A stretch of 64,000 bases of DNA from Chaenocephalus aceratus (lineage: Eukaryota; Chordata; Actinopteri; Perciformes; Channichthyidae), in the NCBI GenBank assembly GCA_023974075.1, contig CM043797.1, positions 15,920,178-15,984,177 of the forward strand, given 5' to 3'. Of this stretch, positions 24,218-33,897 are shown in pieces. A program made the position numbers and the translations under genes. The notes beneath the pieces were generated by a model that was given only the letters and a program-made list of their open reading frames with translations, was not told where the DNA came from and did no database searches. Position 1 is the first letter of the stretch. Every line of letters begins with the position of its first letter.

Positions 24218-25210
24218 TAGTGGTGCACGATAATTATCGGCCCGATAATTATCGGCCCGATAATTATCGGTCCGATATTAGGAATTATGACGTCATCCCG
24301 ATAAACCCGATAAAAGCATTAATAGCCCCGATAATATACAATATATTTTTTGGGTAAAAAAAAAGAAAAAAATTCTGCGGTACTAAAATACTTGGGATGA
24401 GGGGCGCTTGTTTTTTACTCGGCTCCTCCCGTTTTGCCAGTACTGTGGTATTAGTGGTTTAGGAAGAGGGGAGTTTTTCACAAATCCAGCGCTCCCTAAC
24501 TCATGCCTGGCTGTGACGTAAATGGTGTGCGGCCGTGAAGCCAGGACAGTAAACAAACATGTCGTCGGTAGAATGGGACTATTTCAAAGTTTCAGAGTTA
24601 GATAGTTCGCTTGCTATTTGTATTAACAAATGCAATGCAGAAGTTCCACGAGGAGGGAAAAAGGCAATGAGCTATAATACTTCGAACCTGATTAGTCACC
24701 TGAAACATCGCCATCGCTACGATGGTGTGTTAAAAGCATACGAGAAGACGCCTGCGCTGCTAAACTAGCGGCGAATCCAAAGCCAGCTGCAAAGGCACCG
24801 GGGCTTTTACCTATCGACGAGGCTTTTGAAAAAGGCAAGAAGTTTGCCAGAGACGACCCCAGGGCTAAAACGATCTCTAACTTCATCATAGAAATGATGG
24901 CGCTTGGCGACCAGCCCTTCTCCCTCGTCGAAGATAAAGGATTCAGTCGGCTAGTTCATCATTTGGAGCCCAGGTTTATCATTCCAAGCCGCCGCCACTT
25001 TTCAGACGAGTGTTTACCAGCCAAGTATAATGAGATCGCCACACTCCTTCATACTCTGATCGATAACGATATACGGGACATAAGTTTCACCACGGACAAA
25101 AACTACAGGTACTTTTAATATAATATATATATTATCGGTTATCGGTATCGGTCTTGAGAAGCAGGAAGTTATCGGTATCGGTTTCAAAAAACCAATATCG
25201 TGCATCCCTA
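24218..25210 (+). mobile_element. hAT element, BED-finger half of transposase
   Basis: 993 bp flanked by exact 8-bp duplications GTTTCTAT (24210-24217 and 25211-25218), the hallmark of hAT insertion. Ends are TAGTGGTGCACGATA and TATCGTGCATCCCTA, imperfect inverted repeats, with ATTATCGG repeats just inside. It interrupts the L2 reverse transcriptase between motifs A and B. Confidence 0.95.
24559..25118 (+). pseudogene. hAT transposase N-terminal remnant (BED finger)
   Basis: Two fragments in different frames. The first (24559-24768) starts MSSVEWDYFKV and has a BED-type zinc-binding pattern: KCNAEVPRGGKKA, then NTSNLISHLKHRHRY. It stops at a TAG after PALLN. The second (24894-25118) reads MMALGDQPFSLVEDKGFSRL and FIIPSRRHFSDECLP, the conserved region that follows the finger in Ac-like transposases. 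The catalytic core and dimerisation region are absent. Confidence 0.88.
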
Positions 25211-25660
25211 GTTTCTATAGGTAAATACAAATCTGAGTTGACAAATATGACATGTGGGGTTCCTCAAGGCTCCATCTTGGGGCCTCTTCTCTTTAACATC
25301 TATATGCTACCATTGGCTCAGATAATGAAAAACAACAACATAAATTACCATAGCTATGCGGATGACACACAAATTTACATAACCATTTCACCAGGAGACT
25401 ATTCTCCAGTTAAAACACTGAGTAAGTGCATTGAACAAATCAATGACTGGATGTGTCAGAACTTTCTCCAATTAAACAAAGACAAAACTGAGGTAATGGT
25501 TTTTGGAGCCAAGGCATAATGTATAAAAGTTAGCGCTGAGCTTTAGTCTGCAATGTTCAAAACAACAGACAAAGCCAGAAATCTAGGTGTAGTCATGGAC
25601 TCTGACCTGGGTTTCAACAGTCACATTAAAACAATTACTAAATCAGCCTTCTATCACCTA

Positions 25661-26120
25661 TCATAAAGCACTGAATGGTTTAGGCCCAAAATACATTTCT
25701 GACCTCCTGCTAAATTATGAACCATCCAGATTTCTCAGGTCTTCAGGGACTGGTCAGCTTTCTGTCCCCAGAGTCAGAAATAAACATGGTAAAGCAGCAT
25801 TCAGTTATTATGCTCCAAATATCTGGAACAAACTCCTAGAAACCTGCAGGTCCGCTGCAACTCTTACTACTTTTAAATCCAGGCTGAAGACTTTTATTTT
25901 TGTCGCTGCTTTTAATTGAACTATTCATATCTTAGACTGCACTGTAACTTTTATCCATGTATTTTTTCTTTTAATGTTTATTTTATTAGCTTTTCTTTTT
26001 AATGACTGATTTTAAATGCCATTTTCTTAATGTCTTTCATTTTTTGTAAAGCACTTTGAATTGCCTTGTGTTGAAAAGTGCTATATAAATAAACTTGCCT
26101 TGCCTTGCCTTGCCTTGCCT
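25661..26120 (+). mobile_element. 5'-truncated L2 copy inserted into its own family
   Basis: Begins TCATAAAGCACTGAATGG, in the C-terminal coding region of the same LINE family, and continues through the 3' untranslated region to a CTTGCCTTGCCTTGCC tail at 26120. It is closely similar to 26395-26540 plus 27350-27709 of the host LINE. The host frame CTATCACCTA at 25660 continues at 26121 with AAGAATATATC, with CCTA shared at the junction. Confidence 0.85.
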
Positions 26121-26539
26121 AAAGAATATATCTAGGATTAAAAGACTAATGTCACAGCAGGATTTGGAAAAACTTGTCCATGCTTTTATCTTCAGTAGAC
26201 TGGACTACTGTAATGGAGTCTTCACAGGTCTCACTGAAAAAATCTATTAGAAAGCTGCAGCTAATTCAGAACGCCGCTGCTCGAGTCCTCACTGACACTC
26301 AGAAAGTGGATCACATCACTCCTGTTCTGAAGTCTTTACACTGGCTTCCTGTGTGTCAAAGAATAGATTTCAAAATACTGCTGCTGGTTTATAAAGCTTT
26401 GAATGGTTTAGGCCCAAAATACATTTCTGATCTACTGCTAAATTATGAACCATCAGGATCTCTCAGGTCTTCAGTGACTGGTCAGCTTTCTGTCCCCAGA
26501 GTCAGACCTAAACATGGTAAAGCAGCGTTCAGTTATTAT

Positions 26540-27346
26540 TAGGGATGTAACGATATATCGAATATACCGTTGTGAGACTGATAAAATATACCGCGATTTT
26601 TTATTTTTTTTAATAATTCCTTTTTTTTTTTAAACCTTTATTCAACCAGATGGTCCCATTGAGATCATCAATCTCTTTTTCAAGGGAGACCTGTCCAACA
26701 TGGCAGAAAGTAGGTTACAACATGAACATAAAACAACATATAACAATAAAGGACATCGTATTTACAGGGCTACATGTACATACCTAGAGATATTGACAAG
26801 TACCAACAGTATATGTATATCTCGCCCTGTCAATAAGTCTCACCTTCTTGGCAAAAACTGTATTGTTTTTGAAGTGGTGGAGAGACAATCCACAGTTTTA
26901 CCCACTGCTGTTACCCATGGCCAAAGCATATCTCTCTGTCCCAGCAACATCAGTACCAAGCAAGAGAGTTTTTTCCACAGCAGGGGATATTGTAAACGCC
27001 CAAACATCCCAGCTTCTTCCTCGAAATGTGGACATGCTCATATTCCTAAAAGATAACCTTGATGATGCTGAGTGAGTTAGAGTTGAGTTACTTGAAAAAC
27101 TAAAGTGAAACTTGATTTATTCTATTGCAGGGTCTGATTATTATATTGTTGACACTTTAAAATACTACTATCCTACTAAAATGCTGTACAAATCAGATCT
27201 ATTATTTAATAAAGAAAAAAAATTCAAGTAAAAAAAAAAAATGCACATTTTTTTCTTTATTTTTCAATATCGCGATAAATATCGTACCGTGGACATTTTA
27301 TCGCGATATTATCGTACCGTGAGTTGTTGGTATTGTTACATCCCTC
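26540..27346 (+). mobile_element. hAT element, C-terminal half of transposase
   Basis: 807 bp flanked by exact 8-bp duplications GTTATTAT (26532-26539 and 27347-27354). Ends are TAGGGATGTAACGATAT and GTTACATCCCTC, imperfect inverted repeats, with repeated ATCGCGATA near the right end. It interrupts the C-terminal coding region of the LINE. Between about 26615 and 26830 it carries a segment of another fish repeat that reads GTCCCATTGAGATCATCAAT. Confidence 0.94.
26848..27075 (+). pseudogene. hAT transposase C-terminal dimerisation remnant
   Basis: Fragment with the hAT C-terminal dimerisation signature: FLKWWRDNPQFYPLLLPMAK, then AYLSVPATSVPSKRVFSTAG and DIVNAQTSQLLPRNVDMLIF. It ends at TGA 27073 after NLDDAE. 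The upstream catalytic region is missing. The usual SERVFS motif is SKRVFS here. Confidence 0.9.
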
Positions 27347-27709
27347 GTTATTATGCTCCAAACATCTGGAACAAACTCCCAGAAACCTGCAGGTCCACTG
27401 CAACTCTTACTACTTTTGAATCCAGGCTGAAGACTTTTCTTTTTGTCGCTGCTTTTAATTGAAACTGAGCCGTTGTGTTCATCAGTGGATCTTATGTGTG
27501 AACTATTCATATCTTAAACTGCACTGTAACTTTGTATTCATGTCATTTTTATTCATGTACTTTTTATTCATGTATTTCTTCTTTTAATGTTTCTTTTATT
27601 ATCTTTTTTTTTTAATTCCTTTGTCTGAATATCTTTCATTTTTGTGAAAGCACCTTGAATTGCCTTGTGTTGAAAGGTGCTATATAAATAAACTTGCCTT
27701 GCCTTGCCT

Positions 27710-28995
27710 AACAGAGAAACCCAGCAGAGCGTGCTGTGTCTGAGGAAATTAAATAGGCTGAATCATTATCGTGATTCCTTAATGTGGAAGTTCATCCCAC
27801 CAACCAGCCATTTATTTTACTGTGCAGCAAAAATAATTTAGGGTGTGTGCTTTAGTTTATTTGTTTCACCCCTGGGCTCCGCTCTGAGGTTATGAGCCTC
27901 TATCAATTTAGTTATTTTTCTTAAAAATAAATCATTGTTGCGTCATTGCTATGAGGCAGTGAAAAGAGAGTTACATCTGAGCCCTCAAGAAACCCTCCAC
28001 TCTCAACTGCTTCTGATTAGGCCAGGGCTGAAGGCTTGCCGTCGCCATGGTGACAGGCAGCAAAGATTGAACTTGAGACAGTTTCCAAGGGAAGCCTACA
28101 GTGGCCACTAAATTGGGTGAAAATAAATAGAACTGATTGTCCTATTTACAAAAGAAAATGTTCAAGGAGTGGGAACATTGCAGAAAAGGTGTCTCTTGCT
28201 GGCAGATGTGGAGGAGGGGTTTCCTCCATCCAGCTCCACCATATGATGTTCAGAAACAAACAGCACTGCAATCAGCGAAGACCAATCCAGGAAAAGAAGT
28301 CGTCAAAGAGTCACTATATCTCGGTGGCCAATTCCAGTAAAAGTACTGTCACCTAAAATCAAAACACAACTACAGTAAGCCTAGTTCCCACATGTACTGC
28401 AACATTATGTAGACATTACCCGGAGAAGCTGTATGTGAAGATGTACATTTCTTTATCATTCAGATCCAACATTAAAAGACCTTACCCTTCTCCTTAGTAT
28501 CAATTCTACAAAATTCACATTGATCAAGTGGAAGTGTTGATGGCGTTTCCATCATGTGCCTGGTGCAAAACCAGAAGAGTGCGTAAGTGCAAATGTTGTC
28601 AGACAAATTACACCACATGTTAATTAGCTTAGACACCTTAACCAATAGTAACTTACACTTCAATACCGTGGACATGCCTAAGTGAGCAATTGTTGGGTTA
28701 AGTACCAAGCACACTACAACATCTTGCAAGGCGTGAGATCTAATTAGCCGTCAAATCTATGGAAAGGCAAGAAACTGTAATGTTTATAACCAGCTGTATA
28801 ATTTGCGTCATGTCCTGCACGCTCCACCCAGTCGCTACTTTTCCCGCTAACCAAACCGATTAATTATAACAATTTCCTGTTGTATGATTCCCTAGACATT
28901 GTGCCAAGTTCATGTAAGTAAACGGCTCTAGTTCACGAAATAATAAGGTACAGTTCACAATTAAATCAGCCGGCAGCAGACTTTTAAAAGCAGTC
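27710..28995. other. nbea intron 1, unique, possibly conserved
   Basis: No gene or transposon is recognised. The part 27720-28020 is low in simple repeats, with segments such as AAATAAATCATTGTTGCGTC, and has the look of conserved non-coding sequence; this is only an impression. Confidence 0.4.
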
Positions 28996-29411
28996 TGTTA
29001 CGATTATTGTGTTATGTCACGTTTTCTATGTCTTGGTTTGGGTGTTTTGCTGTTCTCGCCGTCATGTTTTCCTCTTGGTATATTGTCTGGTCCTTTTCCC
29101 TGTGTTTTTCCTCCTGTCGTTAGTTTCCCTGGTGTGTCTAATTTCCTGATTGTTTTCACCTGTCACTCCTTGTGTGTCTCCTGTGCTCTTCAGTGTCAGC
29201 CCCACCCCTGATTGTTCCCACCTGTGTCTCGTTACCCTGTGTTTAAATTCCCCTGTCTCCCAGTGTTAAGTGTTGGTTCGTCTTGTGATTTGGCTTGTCC
29301 TCGGTGAGTGTTCTGGTCTGCCTGTATATATATATAGCCTTGAAATAAAGGAATTCTTTTCACTTTAATCTGCATTTGGGTCCTACCTGCTTCCTTCGCT
29401 CTACCGTAACA
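28996..29411 (+). repeat. 5' LTR
   Basis: 416 bp. Contains a TATATATATATA box near 29325 and AATAAA at about 29344 for polyadenylation, giving a plausible U3-R-U5 layout. It shares CACCCCTGATTGTTCCCACC and GGTTCGTCTTG segments with the separate LTR at 33470-33897. Confidence 0.95.
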
Positions 29412-29428
29412 TTACGAACCAACCCAAG

Positions 29429-30828
29429 ATGGACCCAGCGGATTCAGCTTTTTTGATGCCACAGGCGGCTGCTAAGAGAAGGAGGCGCAAAGCCAAGCTA
29501 GCAGCCATGCCTCCATGCTCCAGTACCGGCCCACGCAGCTCTCGTCCCTCTTCTCGTCCCTCCTCTAGTTCCCCTTGCGAGTCCCCTCTCGAGTTCCCTT
29601 CTCTAGTTACTCCTCTAGTCCCTCCTCTAGTCCCCTCTCTAGTTCCCCTCTCGAGTCTCCTCTCGAGTCTCCTCTCGAGTCCCTTCTCGAGTCCCCTCTC
29701 GAGTTCCCCCTTGGTTCCTCTCTCGAGTCTCCTCTCGGGTCCCTACTCCGGGTCCTGTCCCGTTGGGGGCTCCGTCGACTACTCCTCTGCCGGAGGTCCT
29801 GCCAATCGTATGTCTGTCCCGTTGGAGGCCCCGCCGACTACTCTCCTGCCGGGGGTCCTGCCAACCCTTTCTCCTGTCTCGTTGGAGGTCCAGCCGTCTA
29901 CTCCCCTGCCGGGGGTCCTGCCAACCCTGTGTCGTTGGCGGTCCCGCCGTCTACTCCCCTGCCGGGGGTCCTGCCAACCCTATATCCCGTGCCGTTGGAG
30001 GTTCTACCGGGGGCCCTGCCAGCCCCATGTCCATCACCTGTCTCGCCGGGGTTCCTGCCAACTCCTGGTCCACTTCCGTGGGGGATCCTTCCGAAGCCTG
30101 TCCGACCGGCTCCGGTTTCTGTCCGGCCGACACCGGGTCCTGCCCGGTCTCCGGAGCTGTCCCATCAGCGCTTTCCTGCCCGGCCTCCGGATCCGGTCCG
30201 GTCGACACCGGTTCCTGCCTGGCCTCGAGCCCGGCCCTCTGAGAGCCGGAGTCTTCACCCTGAATCCCGGTCCCCTGAGAGCCACGGCCTTCACCCTCGA
30301 TCCCGGGCCCCTGAGAGTCACGGCCTTCGCCCTCGAGCCCGGCCCCCTGACTTTCCCGGCCGCGGTGGCCTTTGCCCCTCCATAACCCCCACCTTGGACT
30401 CTGTCTTGCCCCCGGGCCGTCCGCCCGAGTCCACCTTCTCGGCTTCTACCTTACCCCCGGGCCGTCCGCCCGAGACCCGTTCCTGGTCCTCTGCCTTGCC
30501 CCCGGGCCGTCCGCCTGAATCCCCCTTTTTGGACTCTGCCTTACCCCCGGGCCGTCTGCCCGAGACCCCTTCCTGGTCCTCTGCCTTGCCCCCGGGCCGT
30601 CCGCCCGAGACCCCTTCCTGGTCCTCTGCAGTGCCCCTGGGCGGTCAGTTCAGTCCCGTCCTCCAGACCCCCTCCACCCACCCTGGTGGCCCTAGTTTTG
30701 CGTCCCTCCTCCTGACCCCCTCCACCCACCCTGGTGGCCCTAGTTTTATGTCCCTCCTCCGGTCCCCCTCCACCCACCCTGCTGGACATTGTTTTTTGGA
30801 CGTTTATGGGACTGTTTTGGTATTTTAG
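29429..30828 (+). CDS. Proline/serine-rich open frames of the LTR element
   Basis: Two overlapping open frames fill the body. One (29429-30385, 318 codons) starts at the gag-like ATG: MDPADSAFLMPQAAAKRRRR, a basic patch, then Pro/Ser/Leu-rich low-complexity sequence with PGVLPTL repeats. The other (from about 29575 to 30828) is in a different frame and holds regular repeats LPPGRPPE plus SSALPPGRPPETPSW and THPGGPSF units. No zinc knuckle or enzyme motif is seen. The sequence may have expanded by tandem duplication after loss of the rest of gag. Whether either frame is translated, or whether a frameshift joins them, is unknown. Confidence 0.5.
30405..30620 (+). repeat. GC-rich tandem repeat in LTR element
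   Basis: Five copies of a unit of about 42-48 bp, each with CCCCCGGGCCGTCCGCC or a one-base variant, beginning near 30411, 30451, 30500, 30545 and 30590. A further three-copy repeat with CCCACCCTGGTGGCC follows at about 30671-30785. Confidence 0.85.
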
Positions 30829-30863
30829 GGACGTCTGGAATCCATCCCTTGAGGGGGGGGTTC

Positions 30864-31283
30864 TGTTACGATTATTGTGTTATGTCACGTTTTCTATGTC
30901 TTGGTTTGGGTGTTTTGCTGTTCTCCCCGTCATGTTTTCCTCTTGGTATATTGTCTGGTCCTTTTCCCTGTGTTTTTCCTCCTGTCGTTAGTTTCCCTGG
31001 TGTGTCTAATTTCCTGATTGTTTTCACCTGTCACTCCTTGTGTGTCTCCTGTGCTCTTCAGTGTCAGCCCCACCCCTGATTGTTCCCACCTGTGTCTCGT
31101 TACCCTGTGTTTAAATTCCCCTGTCTCCCAGTGTTAAGTGTTGGTTCGTCTTGTGATTTGGCTTGTCCTCGGTGAGTGTTCTGTTCTGCCTGTGTATATA
31201 TATATATAGCCTTGAAATAAAGGAATTCTTTTCACTTTAATCTGCATTTGGGTCCTACCTGCTTCCTTCGCTCTACCGTAACA
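30864..31283 (+). repeat. 3' LTR
   Basis: 420 bp, nearly identical to the 5' LTR. Differences noted: CTCC for CTCG near 30923, GTTCTGCC for GGTCTGCC near 31183, and a longer TA run near 31200. Confidence 0.95.
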
Positions 31284-31288
31284 CAGTC

Positions 31289-32190
31289 AAAGAGATAAAT
31301 GGATGCAACAATAAGGTATGAAGAAGCAAAAAGAAGAAACAATGAATTGACTACTTTGCAGCCTGTACCTGGCAGCACCAACCAAATATTCATGTGGAAT
31401 AGGGTTTTCAACAACCCCTCTCATCTCATAGCCACTTTAAAAACAATGTTTCAACTAAGCTGAGGCAAAGGCAGAAGAATATCTTTGAACTGTTCAAAAG
31501 CTAAAGAAATAAAAGACAAGTTGTGTTATGATAATGTATTCTCCCCTTCACTAACGCAATTGTATAAATTACTTTTTCCTCAAAGATGCAAAACAATTAA
31601 TACATTTCTTTAGACTCTTTTTGAATTATCCCATTCAAAAAATAATACATTTTTGTTTTTCATCTCTGACAGGAAACCACTCAAAAAAGCAATGAGGCCA
31701 AAATACATCTCCAAACCCATTGGCAATCATGTGCTATAATTAAGCACTTTGTGAGCTAAATGTAGCTTGTAAACTGGCTACCAGTGAAATGTCAGGTTGC
31801 TATGTTGTATCACTACTGCTGCAGCTTTATTCTAGCAACTCAAGTTGCTAATCAGAGTGTAAACATAAGCAGCTCTCATAAAATGAAGCCTTGGTACATA
31901 TATCCACTGACTATAATACTGATAGTCAATGGATTCCAAGATTGCTTACTTGATCCTCAATCATGGGCATTCCTTTCCTCTACTTCTTCAATGTGTAAAT
32001 ATTATAAAGAATTACTTGAAAAAGAAAGATAATTTGGGACAATAATTGGACAAATGGCACCGCCTTTGCAGGTAACTATAGTACTTGAGCCTACATAAAG
32101 CCATACTTTCCATTCTCTTTCTTTACCTAAATAAAAAAGGATGAAGCAAATGATGAAGCTGTGGTAACTGTTAGGAACCTTAACTCAATA
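31289..32190. other. nbea intron 1, unique sequence
   Basis: About 900 bp between the LTR element and a hAT element. I recognise nothing in it. Confidence 0.5.
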
Positions 32191-32198
32191 GTCTATAG

Positions 32199-33463
32199 CA
32201 GAGGTCGGCAACAGGCGGAACGCGGTCCGGATCCGGACCCAGACGCCGACCTATACGGACCCGGACCTATAATCAACACATTAATAGGGGATTTCAATTT
32301 TGACGGGGCGATTCTATTTTAACCGCCGCCAACAGGGGGCGAAAGAGAGGAGTGAGCGATGCAAGGAGAGAAACACAGATGAAGAGACGAGAGCGTGGCA
32401 GAGAGAAGCGGAGAGGAAAGTGAGTGAAGAGAATAATTAGCGATACAGGGAGAGAAGCGGAGAGGAGAGTGAACAGGCGTGTTAGCGGCAGACAGGGAGA
32501 GACAAATAATTATACATGGTGCTCTCCAAGAAGAGGAAAGTGGACAGTGAGAACAGAGCTTTTAACCCTGAGTGGACGGACTCATTCATGTTCATCCTGC
32601 CCACTGGGAGCACAGAACCAGTGTTTCTCATTTGTTCAGAGACCGTGGCACTCATGCCAAAACGCCACTATGAGACAAAACACAAAGTGTTTGACCAAAC
32701 ATTCCCTCTCAAGTCAGAACTGAGGTCACAAAAAATAAGCAGTCTCAGAGCCCAATATGATCAGTCCACCAGGATCAAAATTAAAACTAAATATCGTTCC
32801 AGGGCAGGCTAACCGAGGCTAACCAATGAGCACATGCATGTGTGTATGAGAACGGCCCTGACTCCATGATCAGCCCAGATTTACAAACTCCTGGCAGGAC
32901 AAGCTCGAGCACAATTCTCGCACAGAATAAAAAAAAAGTGAGTACTGCAATATAAGAGGGAAAGAAAGAGAAACTTTAAAACTGTCCAATTGTTATGATG
33001 TGTAAAGACTGATATTGTTCTACAATCAGCTGAAACTGTTAAGTCATGATGTGAAACGGTTAACAAAGAAAAAGGGAAACTCAAGCTGCTGCTACACTTT
33101 ATTTTATTTATCTAAAATTATGCACTTTTAAGAGGCACATATTTTCAAAAGCTATTTTATTTATTTTCTCTATTTTATTTTTAAATGCAGCGCGAGAGTA
33201 ACATTACACATATCCACAGTATTTACTGTATATCTGTATAGTTCAATGTTAATTGACAATAAGTATTGTTGTTTATGAATTGTACTTTCTTTATTTGATT
33301 GGCAGTCAGTTGGTGAGTACATGCAGACGTTGATTAAGCTACAGCTACTTCAATATATATCACACTAATTCATAAAGCAACTTAGACATTTTGAAGCTCC
33401 GGACCTTTGCATGGGGAGATTTTCTCTAACTGGACCTCGTTGGATTTTAGTTGAATACCCCTG
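32199..33463 (+). mobile_element. hAT element (Charlie-like), decayed
   Basis: Ends are CAGAGGTCGGCAAC and GTTGAATACCCCTG, imperfect inverted repeats of the Charlie-type form. Flanks GTCTATAG (32191-32198) and GTTTAGAG (33464-33471) match at five of eight bases and may be an aged target duplication. It holds a short transposase remnant on the plus strand. Confidence 0.8.
32516..32812 (+). pseudogene. hAT transposase N-terminal remnant (BED-like finger)
   Basis: Begins MVLSKKRKVDSENRAFNPEW, then FILPTGSTEPVFLICSETVA and KRHYETKHKVFDQTFPLKSE. The CxxC-like position has a single cysteine left (LICSETVA) followed by HYETKH, as in the zinc finger of hAT-derived proteins such as the GTF2IRD2 and ZBED5 group. 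It stops at 32810. The catalytic region is missing. Confidence 0.8.
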
Positions 33464-33897
33464 GTTTAGAGGACTCAAATGCACAACCCAGAGACAAAAA
33501 AGGTTTGAAGAAAAATAATCTTTACTTTTTCACTCTTTTAGAGGAAATAACAAAATGACAAAAGTAAAGCGCTCACATGGAGGGAAAAAGGCAAACACTG
33601 AATGTCTTAAGCGATGGCTTGGATCTGGCTTCTTGGGACAACGAACAAGACGAACCGACAACTAACAAGGGGAGACAGGACAATATATACATGAGGTAAG
33701 TGGGCACAGGTGGAAACAATCAGGGGCGGGGCAGACACTCACGATGGTGGGAAAAAGAATCAAAGCAGGAAGTAAAGGGACCTGGAATGAGACAAGGTGA
33801 GTACAAAATAAAACAGGAAGTGGAACATAAACTAAACTAACATGAACATGACAATCACAAACATGACACAACTTAACATAATTGACGGGACACTACA
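33464..33897 (-). mobile_element. Probable solo LTR (Gypsy-type)
   Basis: Read on the minus strand it starts TGTAGTGTCCCGTC and runs to GGGTTGTGCATTTGAGTCC. It has CCCCTGATTGTTTCCACCTG, ATGTATATATTGTCC (promoter-like) and GGTTCGTCTTGTTC, all resembling the LTR at 28996. No internal region or partner LTR is present. The 3' boundary coincides with the hAT end, so the true limit and target duplication cannot be fixed. Confidence 0.55.

Larger units (their letters stand above)
23611..27462 (+). pseudogene. L2 LINE reverse transcriptase, split into four parts
   Basis: Reverse transcriptase remnant. Parts in order: the fingers region with IKPLLKKHNLDASVMNNYRP (frameshift after it near 23880); motif A as LLDLSAAFDTVDHNILL and FESYLKDRN before the first hAT; motif [16 protein letters not shown], motif [10 protein letters not shown] and [15 protein letters not shown] after it; then, beyond a truncated LINE copy, RLDYCNGVFTGLTEKSIRKL, LHWLPVCQRIDFK and the C-terminus LETCRSTATLTTFESRL-like segment after the second hAT, ending at 27462. 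It is inactive because of insertions and shifts. Confidence 0.9.
23584..27709 (+). mobile_element. L2-type LINE with three later insertions
   Basis: A 5'-truncated LINE, different in sequence from the one at 13644. Its own sequence comprises about 23584-24217, 25219-25660, 26121-26539 and 27355-27709. It ends in ATAAATAAACTTGCCTTGCC, a CTTGC-type repeat tail. Inserted in it are two hAT elements and a truncated sibling LINE. When these are set aside the reverse transcriptase C-terminal half runs on in register across each junction, which shows that the insertions came later. The 5' limit is approximate. Confidence 0.9.
28996..31283 (+). mobile_element. Non-autonomous LTR retrotransposon, young
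   Basis: Two LTRs (28996-29411 and 30864-31283) enclose a 1.45-kb body. The 5-bp target duplication CAGTC is exact (28991-28995 and 31284-31288). LTRs start TGTTACG and end CGTAACA. A polypurine tract, GAGGGGGGGG, lies at 30851-30860 just before the 3' LTR. The body has no protease, reverse transcriptase, RNase H or integrase, so it would need enzymes from a relative. The LTRs differ at only about three sites besides a TA-repeat length change, which implies recent insertion. The start ATGGACCCAGCGGATTC resembles the beginning of gag in fish Gypsy elements. Confidence 0.95.

Noticed and set aside
29951..30789. Antisense Gly/Arg-rich open frames in the LTR element
   Set aside because: They are complements of the GC-rich proline repeats and have no independent support.
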